The notes beneath the pieces are model-generated. The model was not told the DNA's origin. It saw nothing but the letters and a program-made list of their open reading frames with translations, and made no database searches. The position numbers and the translations under genes were made by a program. A stretch of DNA of 64,000 nt from Oscillospiraceae bacterium (lineage in GTDB: Bacteria; Bacillota; Clostridia; Oscillospirales; Oscillospiraceae). Of the stretch, positions 53,691 to 61,134 are shown one piece after another. Numbering within the stretch: position 1 is the stretch's first letter; the number at the start of each line of letters is the position of its first letter. The stretch lies in the NCBI GenBank assembly GCA_017452505.1, contig JAFTMI010000003.1, positions 97,708 through 161,707 of the forward strand, in the 5' to 3' direction.

Positions 53691-54533
53691 ATGACTTCCA
53701 GTGAAAAGAAGCAACTGCAAATCACTGCCTGTAAAGTCCGTATGGGTGTAATCGAGTCCACCTACGGCGCAAAGGCAGGCCACCCCGGCGGCTCTCTGTC
53801 CGCTGCGGAGGTTTATACCTATCTGTACTTTAAGGAAATGAACATTGATCCCAAGAACCCCAAGTGGGAAGACCGGGACCGCTTTGTTCTTTCTAAGGGT
53901 CACACCACCCCCGGCCTGTACTCCGTGCTGGCTAACCGTGGTTTCTTCCCTGTGGAAGACCTGCCCACCTTCCGTCACATTGACTCCTACCTGCAGGGCC
54001 ACCCCAATATGAATATGGTTCCCGGTGTGGATATGTCCACCGGTTCTCTGGGCCAGGGCATTTCCGTGGCTACCGGTATGGCACTGGCTGCCAAGCACAC
54101 CGGCAAGACCAACCGCGTCTACGCTCTGCTGGGCGACGGCGAGATCCAGGAGGGCCAGGTTTGGGAAGCTTGCATGGCTGCTGCCCACTACAAGCTGGAC
54201 AACTTCTGCATCATCGTGGATAACAACGGCCTGCAGATCGACGGTAACATCGCCGACGTTATGAGCCCCTATCCCATCGTGGACAAGCTGGTAGCTTTCG
54301 GCTTTGAGACTGTGGAAGTGGACGGCCACGACTTTGATGCTTTGGAGGCTGCTTTTGCTAAGGCACGCGAGACTAAGGGCAAGCCCTTCGCTATCGTGAT
54401 GAAGACCATCAAGGGCAAGGACGTTTCCTTTATGGAGAACGACGCCGGTTGGCACGGCAAGGCTCCCAACGATGCTGAGTACGCACAGGCTATGACTGAA
54501 CTGAAGGCCAAGCTGGCAGAACTGGAGGCATAA
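53691..54533 (+). CDS. Transketolase, N-terminal subunit
   Basis: A 280-residue thiamine-diphosphate-binding half of split transketolase. Seen: GHPGGSLSAAEVYTYLYF, KGHTTPGLYSVLA, STGSLGQGISVATGMALA, and the ThDP motif GDGEIQEGQVWEACMAAAHYKLDNFCIIVDNN. TAAGGAGGA precedes the ATG at 53691. The other half is the next gene, two bases on. Pentose-phosphate role; the pair would accept pentoses released from nucleosides or arabinose. Confidence 0.94.
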   Translation: MTSSEKKQLQITACKVRMGVIESTYGAKAGHPGGSLSAAEVYTYLYFKEMNIDPKNPKWEDRDRFVLSKGHTTPGLYSVLANRGFFPVEDLPTFRHIDSYLQGHPNMNMVPGVDMSTGSLGQGISVATGMALAAKHTGKTNRVYALLGDGEIQEGQVWEACMAAAHYKLDNFCIIVDNNGLQIDGNIADVMSPYPIVDKLVAFGFETVEVDGHDFDALEAAFAKARETKGKPFAIVMKTIKGKDVSFMENDAGWHGKAPNDAEYAQAMTELKAKLAELEA

Positions 54534-54535
54534 TT

Positions 54536-55474
54536 ATGGCAGAGATTAAGAAGGTCGCAACCCGCGACAGTTACGGTAACGCCCTGAAAGCTCTGGGCGC
54601 TGAATTTGACAACCTGGTGGTTTTGGATGCCGACCTGGCAGGCGCCACCAAGACCGGTACTTTTAAGAAGGCATTCCCCGAGCGTCATTTCGACTGCGGC
54701 ATTGCCGAGGCCAACATGATCTGTATGGCCGCCGGCATGTCCACCGCTGGCTTGGTGCCTTTCGCATCCAGCTTCGCAATGTTCGCTGCAGGCCGTGCTT
54801 TTGAGCAGGTCCGCAACTCCATCGGCTACCCCCACCTGAATGTGAAGATCGGCGCAACCCACGGCGGTATCTCCGTTGGTGAGGACGGTGCTTCCCATCA
54901 GTGCTGTGAGGACTTCGCGCTGATGCGTTCCATCCCCGGTATGGTGGTTATGAGCCCCGCTGACGATGTGGAAGCACAGGCTATGGTCCGCGCTGCTTAC
55001 CTGTACGAGGGTCCTGTTTATATGCGCTTTGGTCGCGCCGCTGTGCCCGTCATCCACGAAGAGGGCATGAAGTTTGAGATCGGCAAGGGCGAAGTTCTGA
55101 AGGAAGGCACCGATGTGGCAATCATCGCCAACGGTCTGATGGTCAACGAGGCCCTGGTGGCTGCTGAAGAGCTGAAAGAGGACGGCATCAACGCTATGGT
55201 CATCAATATGGCTACCATCAAGCCCCTGGACGAGGAGCTGGTGATCGCTGCTGCCAAGAAGTGCGGCAAGATCATCACCTGCGAGGAGCATTCTATCATC
55301 GGCGGTTTGGGCGAGGCTGTTTGCGCAGTCCTGGCTGAAAAGTGCCCCACTCCCGTTAAGCGCATCGGCGTCAACGATGAGTTCGGTCACTCCGGCCCTG
55401 CTGCAGCGCTGTTGAAGCAGTTCGGCCTGTGCAGCGAAAATGTTGTGAAGGTCGCCAAGGAATTCTGCAAGTAA
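54536..55474 (+). CDS. Transketolase, C-terminal subunit
   Basis: A 312-residue partner with the pyrimidine-binding domain (DADLAGATKTGTFKKAFPERHFDCGIAEANMICMAAGMS, where Glu of GIAEAN activates ThDP) and the C-terminal transketolase domain (from about residue 185). Codon bias is strong. The split gene pair is usual in Clostridia and archaea. Confidence 0.94.
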   Translation: MAEIKKVATRDSYGNALKALGAEFDNLVVLDADLAGATKTGTFKKAFPERHFDCGIAEANMICMAAGMSTAGLVPFASSFAMFAAGRAFEQVRNSIGYPHLNVKIGATHGGISVGEDGASHQCCEDFALMRSIPGMVVMSPADDVEAQAMVRAAYLYEGPVYMRFGRAAVPVIHEEGMKFEIGKGEVLKEGTDVAIIANGLMVNEALVAAEELKEDGINAMVINMATIKPLDEELVIAAAKKCGKIITCEEHSIIGGLGEAVCAVLAEKCPTPVKRIGVNDEFGHSGPAAALLKQFGLCSENVVKVAKEFCK

Positions 55475-55486
55475 TATCTAAAGTAA

Positions 55487-55517
55487 ATCCCCGGATGTGT
55501 TTTTCACATCCGGGGAT
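55487..55517. terminator. Stem-loop after the transketolase genes
   Basis: ATCCCCGGATGTG and CACATCCGGGGAT with loop TTTTT. There is no T-run, so it may act mainly to stabilise the mRNA. Confidence 0.55.
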
Positions 55518-55521
55518 CATC

Positions 55522-55597
55522 GTAGGGGAGGGATATTATCCCTCCCGAATGAATCGTCTATCGGAGATTGCGGGCGGGATAGTATCCCGCCCCCTAC
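55522..55597. repeat. 76-bp dispersed palindromic repeat, copy B
   Basis: GTAGGGGAGGGATATTATCC starts it and CCCGCCCCCTAC ends it; it contains two GGGATA-N-TATCCC-type palindromes. Same length and ends as copy A at 44394. Confidence 0.75.
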
Positions 55598-55601
55598 AAA
55601 T

Positions 55602-55638
55602 ACACCGCCGCTTTTACAGAAGCGGCGGTGTTCCTTTT
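55602..55638 (+). terminator. Terminator downstream of the repeat
   Basis: ACACCGCCGCTT and AAGCGGCGGTGT with loop TTACAG, followed by TCCTTTT. Ends transcripts from the transketolase side. Confidence 0.8.
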
Positions 55639-56164
55639 ACTTGCTGAGGACAAATTTGGCCGTGTTGTCGGAAAGAATGTCGGGCTTTACATCAATCTCA
55701 AGATTTTTCCAGTCGCTGGGGATTTCAACAGAATACCAACCCACCAGTTTCTTGCCGGGTGCAATGCTTCCGTCGAGGGTGCCCTCGTTGAAAACGGTAG
55801 CGGCGCTGATAGAATAGTCACACTTCACATCGTCAATGTAAGCAGTAAAGGACAGCAAACTGCTGATGCTTTGCTCTTCGTTGGAAATGTTTTCAATGGT
55901 GAACTTAACACCTACAAAAACATTTTCGTCTTCGGGAGTAAAAAAGTCCTTGCCGGTAGATTCTTCCAGCTTGGTTGCGGTGATTTTTAAGTTCTTAAAT
56001 ACAGCGGTCTCGTTGAGCTTAAAGGTCTCAGCCTTTGCTTCGGTGGCTTTGGTGGGAGTGTCTTGATTCTGGTTGGTTTCCTTGGTGGGTGCATCTTCTA
56101 CCGTGCAGGCGGTCAAACCGCAAAGCATACAAAGGCACAAGAGCAAACATAAGATTTTCTTCAT
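55637..56164 (-). CDS. DUF4352-like lipoprotein
   Basis: A 175-residue exported lipoprotein with lipobox MLCGLTACT (about 13-21), a Thr/Lys-rich linker, then an immunoglobulin-like β-domain (ENVFVGVKFTIENISNEEQSISSLLSFTAYIDD) as in the DUF4352 family. It is divergent from a small XRE regulator, and the gap holds two repeated operator-like sites, so that regulator may control it. Function unknown, cell-surface. Confidence 0.75.
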   Translation of the reverse strand: MKKILCLLLCLCMLCGLTACTVEDAPTKETNQNQDTPTKATEAKAETFKLNETAVFKNLKITATKLEESTGKDFFTPEDENVFVGVKFTIENISNEEQSISSLLSFTAYIDDVKCDYSISAATVFNEGTLDGSIAPGKKLVGWYSVEIPSDWKNLEIDVKPDILSDNTAKFVLSK

Positions 56165-56188
56165 GATATTTACCTCTTTTTTTAAAAT

Positions 56189-56230
56189 ATACCAAATTGG
56201 GATATTTATATTATACCGATATGGGATAAT
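56189..56230. promoter_or_regulatory. Two direct operator-like repeats between lipoprotein and XRE genes
   Basis: ATACCAAATTGGGATAT (from 56189) and ATACCGATATGGGATAA (from 56213) share ATACC-N5-GGGATA, are offset by 24 bases, and overlap the AT-rich divergent promoter region. Confidence 0.6.
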
Positions 56231-56249
56231 AGTGTCAAGAGGTGATTCT

Positions 56250-56456
56250 ATGCGATTGAAAGAAATTCGCAATGCAAAGGGAATTTCTCAGCTTAAATTG
56301 GCGACGGATTTGAATACAAATCAAAATACCATCAGCCGCTACGAGACTGGAGAGCGGGAACCGGGTATTGCTGAGCTAATTAGAATTGCCGATTATTTTA
56401 ATATTTCTGTGGATTACCTTTTGGAGCGAACAGAAAATCCACATATAAATAAATAA
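56250..56456 (+). CDS. Small XRE-family regulator
   Basis: A 68-residue Cro/CI-type HTH protein: MRLKEIRNAKGISQLKLATDLNTNQNTISRYETGEREPGI, then DYFNISVDYLLERTE. Almost nothing but the DNA-binding domain. AAGAGGTGATT precedes the ATG. Likely an autoregulator binding the two repeats upstream. Confidence 0.9.
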   Translation: MRLKEIRNAKGISQLKLATDLNTNQNTISRYETGEREPGIAELIRIADYFNISVDYLLERTENPHINK

Positions 56457-56486
56457 CCGAGCCTGTAAAGGCTCGGTTGTTTTTTG
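56455..56486. terminator. Terminator between XRE and sortase genes
   Basis: AACCGAGCC TGTAAA GGCTCGGTT followed by GTTTTTT. Confidence 0.9.
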
Positions 56487-56492
56487 CTGTCA

Positions 56493-57437
56493 TCAAGAAA
56501 CAAGCTTGGCGACAATCACGAAACGGACGTCATCATCGGCGTAATCATTGTCGCAGGTGGAAAGAGCGAGGAGCTTATCACCATATTTGGCAGACGCGCC
56601 GGTATCGTACAGGGACAGCTTCTTGCAGTTGTCTATATAATTCTGGAAGGAAAAGGCGTTTGTATCGACATAATTGTGGTAGTCAAAGTCTGATTTTGTG
56701 ATGTCAATTTCAAATGCTGAAATAATTTGGTAGGTGCGATGCTCATACAGGGTATCGAAATAGATGTACGGGTTCTTATCGTAATATTCTTTGCTGGTGT
56801 AGCTGTGGAGGGAGGCGAACATAGAGCCATCATTCATATTGTGGCCGTATAGGGTCACAATATCTGAGGGGGTTTGCAGGTCTGCGTTATTGTGAGCAAA
56901 GATCGTGCCGTGGCGGCTGTTTTTGTCGTAGAAGTCACGATGCAGATAGTAGTCGGATTCGCCCGGTGTTTGTACCACGGGATAGTTCAGTATGGTGTTG
57001 GGGATGTTGATCCAGCCTGCCATATCCGGGTTTAACTGATAAACAGCCGCGTATTCCCGAAGGACCTTGACAGGTTCGCCGGTTACGGGGTGGGCGATTT
57101 CCACAAAAGCAGAGAGAGGTTCTACATAAGAAGTACCATTGTTGGAAACGGGAGGCCGTTGCACCTGGGCCTGTTCCTGCTGCACGAGGCCGGCAAGGTG
57201 ATCATACTGCTCAGCTTGATGGTGGTCTTCCCAGGCTCGTTTGGCCAGAACACCTGCGCAAACCAAAAAAATCGCAGCGAAAAAGAGCATCAGGCAGGGC
57301 GGCAAATACCGCTTCAGCTTTTTGCGGTTTATGGACTTGATCTTCTCGGGCAGATTCTTGAAAAAAACAAGGATTTTTGAAAAAAATTCCTTGAAGTCGA
57401 TCTTTTTAGGAATCCATTTTTTGAAATCAAATTTCAT
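56493..57437 (-). CDS. srtB: Class B sortase
   Basis: A 314-residue transpeptidase anchored by one N-terminal helix (about 45-66) after a Lys-rich cytoplasmic tail. The catalytic residues are His199 (TLYGHNM), Cys295 (LSTCDND) and Arg305 (DDVRFVIVAK). The extra helix between strands (KEYYDKNPYIYFDTLYEHRTYQI) is typical of class B. SrtB enzymes cut NPxT-type signals; the only matching substrate visible here is the NPQTG protein at 24311. No substrate gene is adjacent. Confidence 0.92.
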   Translation of the reverse strand: MKFDFKKWIPKKIDFKEFFSKILVFFKNLPEKIKSINRKKLKRYLPPCLMLFFAAIFLVCAGVLAKRAWEDHHQAEQYDHLAGLVQQEQAQVQRPPVSNNGTSYVEPLSAFVEIAHPVTGEPVKVLREYAAVYQLNPDMAGWINIPNTILNYPVVQTPGESDYYLHRDFYDKNSRHGTIFAHNNADLQTPSDIVTLYGHNMNDGSMFASLHSYTSKEYYDKNPYIYFDTLYEHRTYQIISAFEIDITKSDFDYHNYVDTNAFSFQNYIDNCKKLSLYDTGASAKYGDKLLALSTCDNDYADDDVRFVIVAKLVS

Positions 57438-57511
57438 AGGGTCACATCCTTTACTAAGGGGAATTTGCGTTATTATAACATTATTCTGCGGGAAAGTAAA
57501 GATAATGGAAT

Positions 57512-58321
57512 TTACTTTAATGTTTCAAGATACTCTTCTAAGCACAGACCGGAATTTTGCAGCTCCTTAGCCAGCTCCTTGCCCACATAGCGGTAGTGCC
57601 AGGGCTCGTAAATGATGCCGGTGCTCTCGGTTTTTCCGTTTGGGTAGCGGAGGATAAAACCGTAATCCCAGCAGTGCTCCATCAGCCATTTTTGGGCGGG
57701 GGTCTTTTCCTGGCCTTCGTCTAAGTAAGGGTAGCTGCTGTCGATCAGATCCACTGCCAGGCCTAGCTGATGCTCACTGGTGCCGGGAACAGCGATGATC
57801 TTCCCAGCCTCTTCCCGGGCTTTTTCAATGTCATAGCCCTGGTTCAAAAAGTAATCGACCTTGTTGTTGTACAGGGTTTCCTGGGTCACTTGCCGCCGGT
57901 AGGAGGAAACAATCCGGACATTATGGCCGGCGTTTTGACAGTCTTCCAGCATTTTCAGCAGGGGATCTATGCAGGTTTTATCCAGGACATTGCCGTCCGC
58001 ATACTGGGCAAAATCATAGAATGTGACCAGATCGGGGCTGTAATCATAGGGGACAAAATGCCAGGGGTTCACCACAAGGACTTCCTCACCGGTCTTGGTA
58101 AAAAAGTAATCGATGCCATCAATGACTACCTTGCCTTTGGCATAAGAGCCATCGGCATTGATATAATAGGTCTTTCCGTCCTTGTTGACCAATCCGGTTT
58201 GAATGCTGGTAGGAACGGTGGGCGCATCGGTGGCCTGGGTGCTGTCCGGTTGGGGGCTTGCAGGCGCAGCGCAGCCACATAGCAGGCAAGCGGCCAGCAA
58301 AAAAATTAAAATACGTTTCAT
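57512..58321 (-). CDS. VanY-type D,D-carboxypeptidase lipoprotein (M15B)
   Basis: A 269-residue lipoprotein: lipobox LLCGCAAP near residue 17. Residues about 45-80 look like a cell-wall-binding-type repeat (KDGKTYYINADGSYAKGKVVIDGIDYFF). The M15B zinc motif is SEHQLGLAVDL (SxHxxGxAxD) with a further ligand in EPWHYRYVG. It would trim the terminal D-Ala of peptidoglycan stem peptides. No vanRS or vanH/A genes are present, so it is a housekeeping enzyme rather than resistance. Confidence 0.9.
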   Translation of the reverse strand: MKRILIFLLAACLLCGCAAPASPQPDSTQATDAPTVPTSIQTGLVNKDGKTYYINADGSYAKGKVVIDGIDYFFTKTGEEVLVVNPWHFVPYDYSPDLVTFYDFAQYADGNVLDKTCIDPLLKMLEDCQNAGHNVRIVSSYRRQVTQETLYNNKVDYFLNQGYDIEKAREEAGKIIAVPGTSEHQLGLAVDLIDSSYPYLDEGQEKTPAQKWLMEHCWDYGFILRYPNGKTESTGIIYEPWHYRYVGKELAKELQNSGLCLEEYLETLK

Positions 58322-58383
58322 AACCGTAACCTCTTTAAGATATTTCTAAAGTTACTGTATCACATTTTTCCCCAAAAGGGAAG

Positions 58384-58413
58384 AAAAAGCCACCCTTTTC
58401 GAGTGGCTTTTTT
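58384..58413. terminator. Bidirectional terminator
   Basis: AAAAAGCCAC and GTGGCTTTTTT flank the loop CCTTTTCGA. Confidence 0.85.
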
Positions 58414-58436
58414 GGGAGCACGGTACGGGATTGGAA
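58412..58436 (-). repeat. Degenerate tRNA-Gly 3'-end fragment
   Basis: GGGAGCACGGTACGGGATT resembles the end of the tRNA-Gly gene at 59213-59240 (GGAGCAGGGTACGGGAGTC) with a few changes. A third partial copy, GGGGTACGGGAATCGG, is at 58948. Such copies can mark past integration events. Confidence 0.5.
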
Positions 58437-58461
58437 TTTGTTTTCCGTTTAATCACCATTA

Positions 58462-58863
58462 TTAAATCAAGAATGTTGCAAACTCTTTTTCGCTCATCAC
58501 AAAAATTTTATCGCTATCTTTGCCATATACAGACGAAAAAAGTCCGTTGCCAAATCCTGTTATAGTAGCGGGCTTGCCCTTGATAACAACAATAGTCATA
58601 ACTCCTTTTTCGGAGGTTGGCTTCAGCAAAAAATGTTTTTCACGGTACGGATTGCTCATACCACCAAACGGATAAAGCAACTCCCATATAATATCTCCGC
58701 TGTCCTTACAATGAATTACCGTGGTTTTATTTGCTTTAGGGGTTAGGTAAACCTTAAAAGGATGGTTTTGGTAGGTAAAACGATACAGGGTGTAATGTTT
58801 TTTGACCTTTTCAACGACATTCTGCTTCTTTAAATATGACAATATCGGATTTCTTTTGAACAT
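58462..58863 (-). CDS. Small protein of unknown function
   Basis: A 133-residue soluble protein that I do not recognise. It has a β-rich pattern (YTLYRFTYQNHPFKVYLTPKANKTTVIHC, DIIWELLYPFGG, GVMTIVVIKGKPATITGFGNG). AGGAGG stands seven bases before the ATG at 58863. A/T content is higher than in neighbours. It lies between degenerate copies of the tRNA-Gly end, so it may be cargo left from a small integrated element. Confidence 0.6.
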   Translation of the reverse strand: MFKRNPILSYLKKQNVVEKVKKHYTLYRFTYQNHPFKVYLTPKANKTTVIHCKDSGDIIWELLYPFGGMSNPYREKHFLLKPTSEKGVMTIVVIKGKPATITGFGNGLFSSVYGKDSDKIFVMSEKEFATFLI

Positions 58864-59002
58864 ACGCATACCTCCTGTAATTTGTTCCATTATATTCAAG
58901 TTTGCCTAATTCAATTATACTTGGATTTTTAGAAAAAATCAAGGTGAGGGGTACGGGAATCGGTTGCGTTTAAATGGGTTCGACGCTTGCTTTTCGTATA
59001 AA

Positions 59003-59170
59003 TGATATATCGCTGACGCGATATGATATACGGCTTACGCCGCGTGATATATTTGCGATGCAAATATGATATAATATCCGTTCCCTTTATACGCGAAGCG
59101 TATATCATCTGCGGAGCAGATATCATAGCTACAGCTATATCATCCGTGAGCGCAGGGAACGGATATCATT
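59003..59170. repeat. Array of mini-hairpins separated by ATGATAT/ATATCAT
   Basis: Six short hairpins lie in a row: ATATCGC/GCGATAT, ATACGGC/GCCG-GT, ATATTTGC/GCAAATAT, ATACGC/GCGTAT, ATCTGC/GCAGAT, TAGCT/AGCTA. The first three are separated by ATGATAT and the last three by its complement ATATCAT. ATCCGTTCCC in the middle pairs with GGGAACGGAT at the end. No gene is present from 58864 to 59402 apart from this array, a terminator and tRNA-Gly. Confidence 0.8.
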
Positions 59171-59211
59171 GTAAAAACCGCTTTTGTCCAGTGGACAAAA
59201 GCGGTTTTTAC
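59171..59211. terminator. Strong terminator of tRNA-Gly (works both ways)
   Basis: GTAAAAACCGCTTTTGTCC and its exact complement flank a three-base loop. On the minus strand it follows the tRNA by one base. Confidence 0.9.
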
Positions 59212-59212
59212 A

Positions 59213-59286
59213 TGGAGCAGGGTACGGGAGTCGAACCCGCCCAGTCTGCTTGGGAAGCAGAAATTCTACCGATAAACTAACCCTGC
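59213..59286 (-). tRNA. tRNA-Gly (CCC)
   Basis: Read on the minus strand: acceptor GCAGGGT/ACCCTGC, anticodon arm TCTGC-TTCCCAA-GCAGA (anticodon CCC), T-arm GCGGG-TTCGACT-CCCGT, encoded CCA. Confidence 0.9.
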
Positions 59287-59402
59287 GTTTTCCTCATTAT
59301 AACAAAGAGAATTTGGAAATTCAACCCTTATTTGTCGAACCTGTGGCATTTTGTCCCCGGTTGTGCTATGATAATAAAAAGAAAACAGGGGAGGGAAAAT
59401 GT

Positions 59403-59927
59403 ATGAAAATTGCCGTTTTGGGTTACAGCGGTTCCGGGAAATCCACCTTGGCACGGCTGCTGGCGGAAAAGTATCAAATTGATGTACTGCATTTTGATAC
59501 TGTGCAGTTTTTACCCGGCTGGGTGATCCGTGGCCAGGACGAAAAGGCCCGCATGACCAAAGAATTTCTGGACACCCACGATGCCTGGGTCATAGATGGC
59601 AATTACAGTAAGCTTTCCTTTGACCGCCGTATGGCAGAGGCGGACGAGATTGTCTTCCTGCTGTTTAACCGCTTTTCAAGTCTGTACAGGGCTTATAGCC
59701 GATACCGGAAATTCGCGGGCCTTTGCCGCCCGGATATGGCAGAGGGCTGCCCGGAGAAATTCGATTGGGAGTTTGCTGCCTGGATTCTGTGGAAGGGCCG
59801 CGGCAAGAAAACGAAAGACCTCTTCCGTGGGCCAATGACCCAATATCCTGACAAGGTAGTTATTATCAAAAACCAAAAGCAGTTAGATGCCTATATGGCA
59901 TCGAAAGGAGTTACCTATGGAATATGA
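59403..59927 (+). CDS. P-loop kinase-like protein (FlaR/topology-modulation type)
   Basis: A 174-residue P-loop protein with Walker A GYSGSGKSTLA (about 7-17), the HFDTVQFLPGW segment, and WVIDGNYSKLSFDRRMAEADEIVFLLFNR, which is the signature of the adenylate-kinase-like 'DNA topology modulation' family. Real function unknown; nucleotide or small-molecule kinase is likely. The ATG at 59403 was chosen as it starts the MKIAVLGYSG core; GAGGGAAAA lies upstream. It overlaps the next small gene by 11 bases. Confidence 0.8.
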   Translation: MKIAVLGYSGSGKSTLARLLAEKYQIDVLHFDTVQFLPGWVIRGQDEKARMTKEFLDTHDAWVIDGNYSKLSFDRRMAEADEIVFLLFNRFSSLYRAYSRYRKFAGLCRPDMAEGCPEKFDWEFAAWILWKGRGKKTKDLFRGPMTQYPDKVVIIKNQKQLDAYMASKGVTYGI

Positions 59928-60141
59928 AATGGTGCGGGAGATCCAAAATCAGTGCCCCAACAACCAAATGCGGGATATTTTCTTTGAGGAAGTGCAGACC
60001 GATGACCCGGCCCAGTATGTGCGGGATTTTCTCAAGGGCAGGGCGGTATCCGTGTCCGCTGAGAACGGAATAAACGGTGCTGTTACTGTGTATGCCGACT
60101 GCGACGGGCTGATACAGAAGTTTGTTTTTACACCGATCTGA
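59917..60141 (+). CDS. Small protein of unknown function
   Basis: A 74-residue acidic protein (DIFFEEVQTDDPAQYVRDFL, then NGAVTVYADCDGLIQKFVF). AAAGGAG lies six bases before the ATG, which is inside the end of the kinase-like gene. No family recognised. Confidence 0.65.
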   Translation: MEYEMVREIQNQCPNNQMRDIFFEEVQTDDPAQYVRDFLKGRAVSVSAENGINGAVTVYADCDGLIQKFVFTPI

Positions 60142-60192
60142 ATTTTTTCTTGCATTTCAAGCAAAAAAACTTGCATTACCAAGAAATTATAG

Positions 60193-60221
60193 TTGAATTT
60201 TTCCGCAGAATATGCTAAAGT
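60193..60221 (+). promoter_or_regulatory. Promoter of the Wood-Ljungdahl genes
   Basis: TTGAAT (60193-60198), 17-base spacer, TAAAGT (60216-60221). About 90 bases of leader follow, with a possible structure (GCTATGGGC...GCCC and CATAGCCC) but no recognised riboswitch. Confidence 0.55.
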
Positions 60222-60312
60222 ATATGCGCAAAGCTATGGGCAAGCTATGCCCAAATGCGGGTTTGCGTTACATAGCCCTTCCGGGCTTACCCCAAATTAA
60301 GGAGCAATTACT

Positions 60313-61083
60313 ATGGCAACACCCCATACCATCGCAGTAGCCGGCAAGGGCGGCGTGGGTAAAACCACCACCTGCGGCATGATCATCGACTATCTTTGCG
60401 GCAAGAAGGACGGCCCCGTTTTGGTGGTTGACGCCGATGCCAATGCAAACCTCAACGAAGTGCTGGGCGTAGAAGTGGAAATAAGCCTTGGTCAGATCCG
60501 TGAGGAGATGGCCCAGGCCGAGCTGAAAGGCACGCTTCCTGCCGGTATGACCAAGGCGGACTATGCCGATTTCAAGTTCAGCTCTGCCATCATTGAGGAA
60601 GATGATTTCGATATGCTGGTCATGGGCCGTACCCAGGGCAAGGGCTGCTATTGCTTTGTCAATGGCGTGCTGAAGACCCAGGTGGACAAGTATGCCAAGA
60701 ATTACAGCTATATCGTTATGGACAACGAGGCAGGCCTTGAGCATGTGGCAAGAGGCACTTTGCCCAAGGTGGACACCATGCTTCTGATCTCTGACTGTTC
60801 CCGCCGGGGTATCCAGGCGGCAGCAAGAGTGGCGGAGCTTGTCGGTGAGATGGCGCTGCAGCCTACCCGTATGGGTCTGATCGTGAACCGGGCTCCGGAC
60901 GGTCAGTTAGATGCGGGCGTGCAGGAGGAGATCGCCAAGCACGGCTTGGAGCTTCTGGGCGTGCTGCCCCAGGACGAGAGCGTTTACCGCTGCGATTGCG
61001 ACGGTGAGCCGTCTGCCAAACTGCCGGACAGCAACCCTGTCAAGGCAGCCGTTAAGAACATTATGAAGTCCATCGGACTTTGA
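60313..61083 (+). CDS. cooC: CooC-type ATPase for CODH/ACS maturation
   Basis: A 256-residue MinD-like ATPase. Deviant Walker A GKGGVGKTT (about 10-18), VLVVDADANANLNEVLG, the CxC metal site GKGCYCFVNGV (about 113-123), and YIVMDNEAGLEHVARGT. CooC/AcsF proteins load nickel or otherwise mature carbon monoxide dehydrogenase/acetyl-CoA synthase. AAGGAGCAA precedes the ATG. It is the first gene of a run with acsD and acsC. CODH and ACS catalytic subunits are not in this window and probably lie to the right. Confidence 0.9.
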   Translation: MATPHTIAVAGKGGVGKTTTCGMIIDYLCGKKDGPVLVVDADANANLNEVLGVEVEISLGQIREEMAQAELKGTLPAGMTKADYADFKFSSAIIEEDDFDMLVMGRTQGKGCYCFVNGVLKTQVDKYAKNYSYIVMDNEAGLEHVARGTLPKVDTMLLISDCSRRGIQAAARVAELVGEMALQPTRMGLIVNRAPDGQLDAGVQEEIAKHGLELLGVLPQDESVYRCDCDGEPSAKLPDSNPVKAAVKNIMKSIGL

Positions 61084-61134
61084 TATTGTTAATAAATTTT
61101 TTATTATATAAATTATTTTAAGGGGGAAACCAAT

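Noticed and set aside
57512-58321. Vancomycin resistance gene vanY
   Set aside because: The enzyme family matches, but there are no vanRS/HAX genes; a normal peptidoglycan-trimming enzyme is more likely.
58929-59126. 65-codon frame across the hairpin array
   Set aside because: Its product simply reads through the repeated GATAT motifs; no ribosome binding site and no sign of coding selection.
59003-59170. CRISPR-like array
   Set aside because: The units are hairpins of unlike sequence with 7-base separators, no constant 25-40-base repeats, no spacers and no cas genes.
60222-60312. Cobalamin riboswitch upstream of cooC
   Set aside because: The corrinoid pathway made it worth a look, but the 90-base leader has no B12-box-like sequence and is too short.
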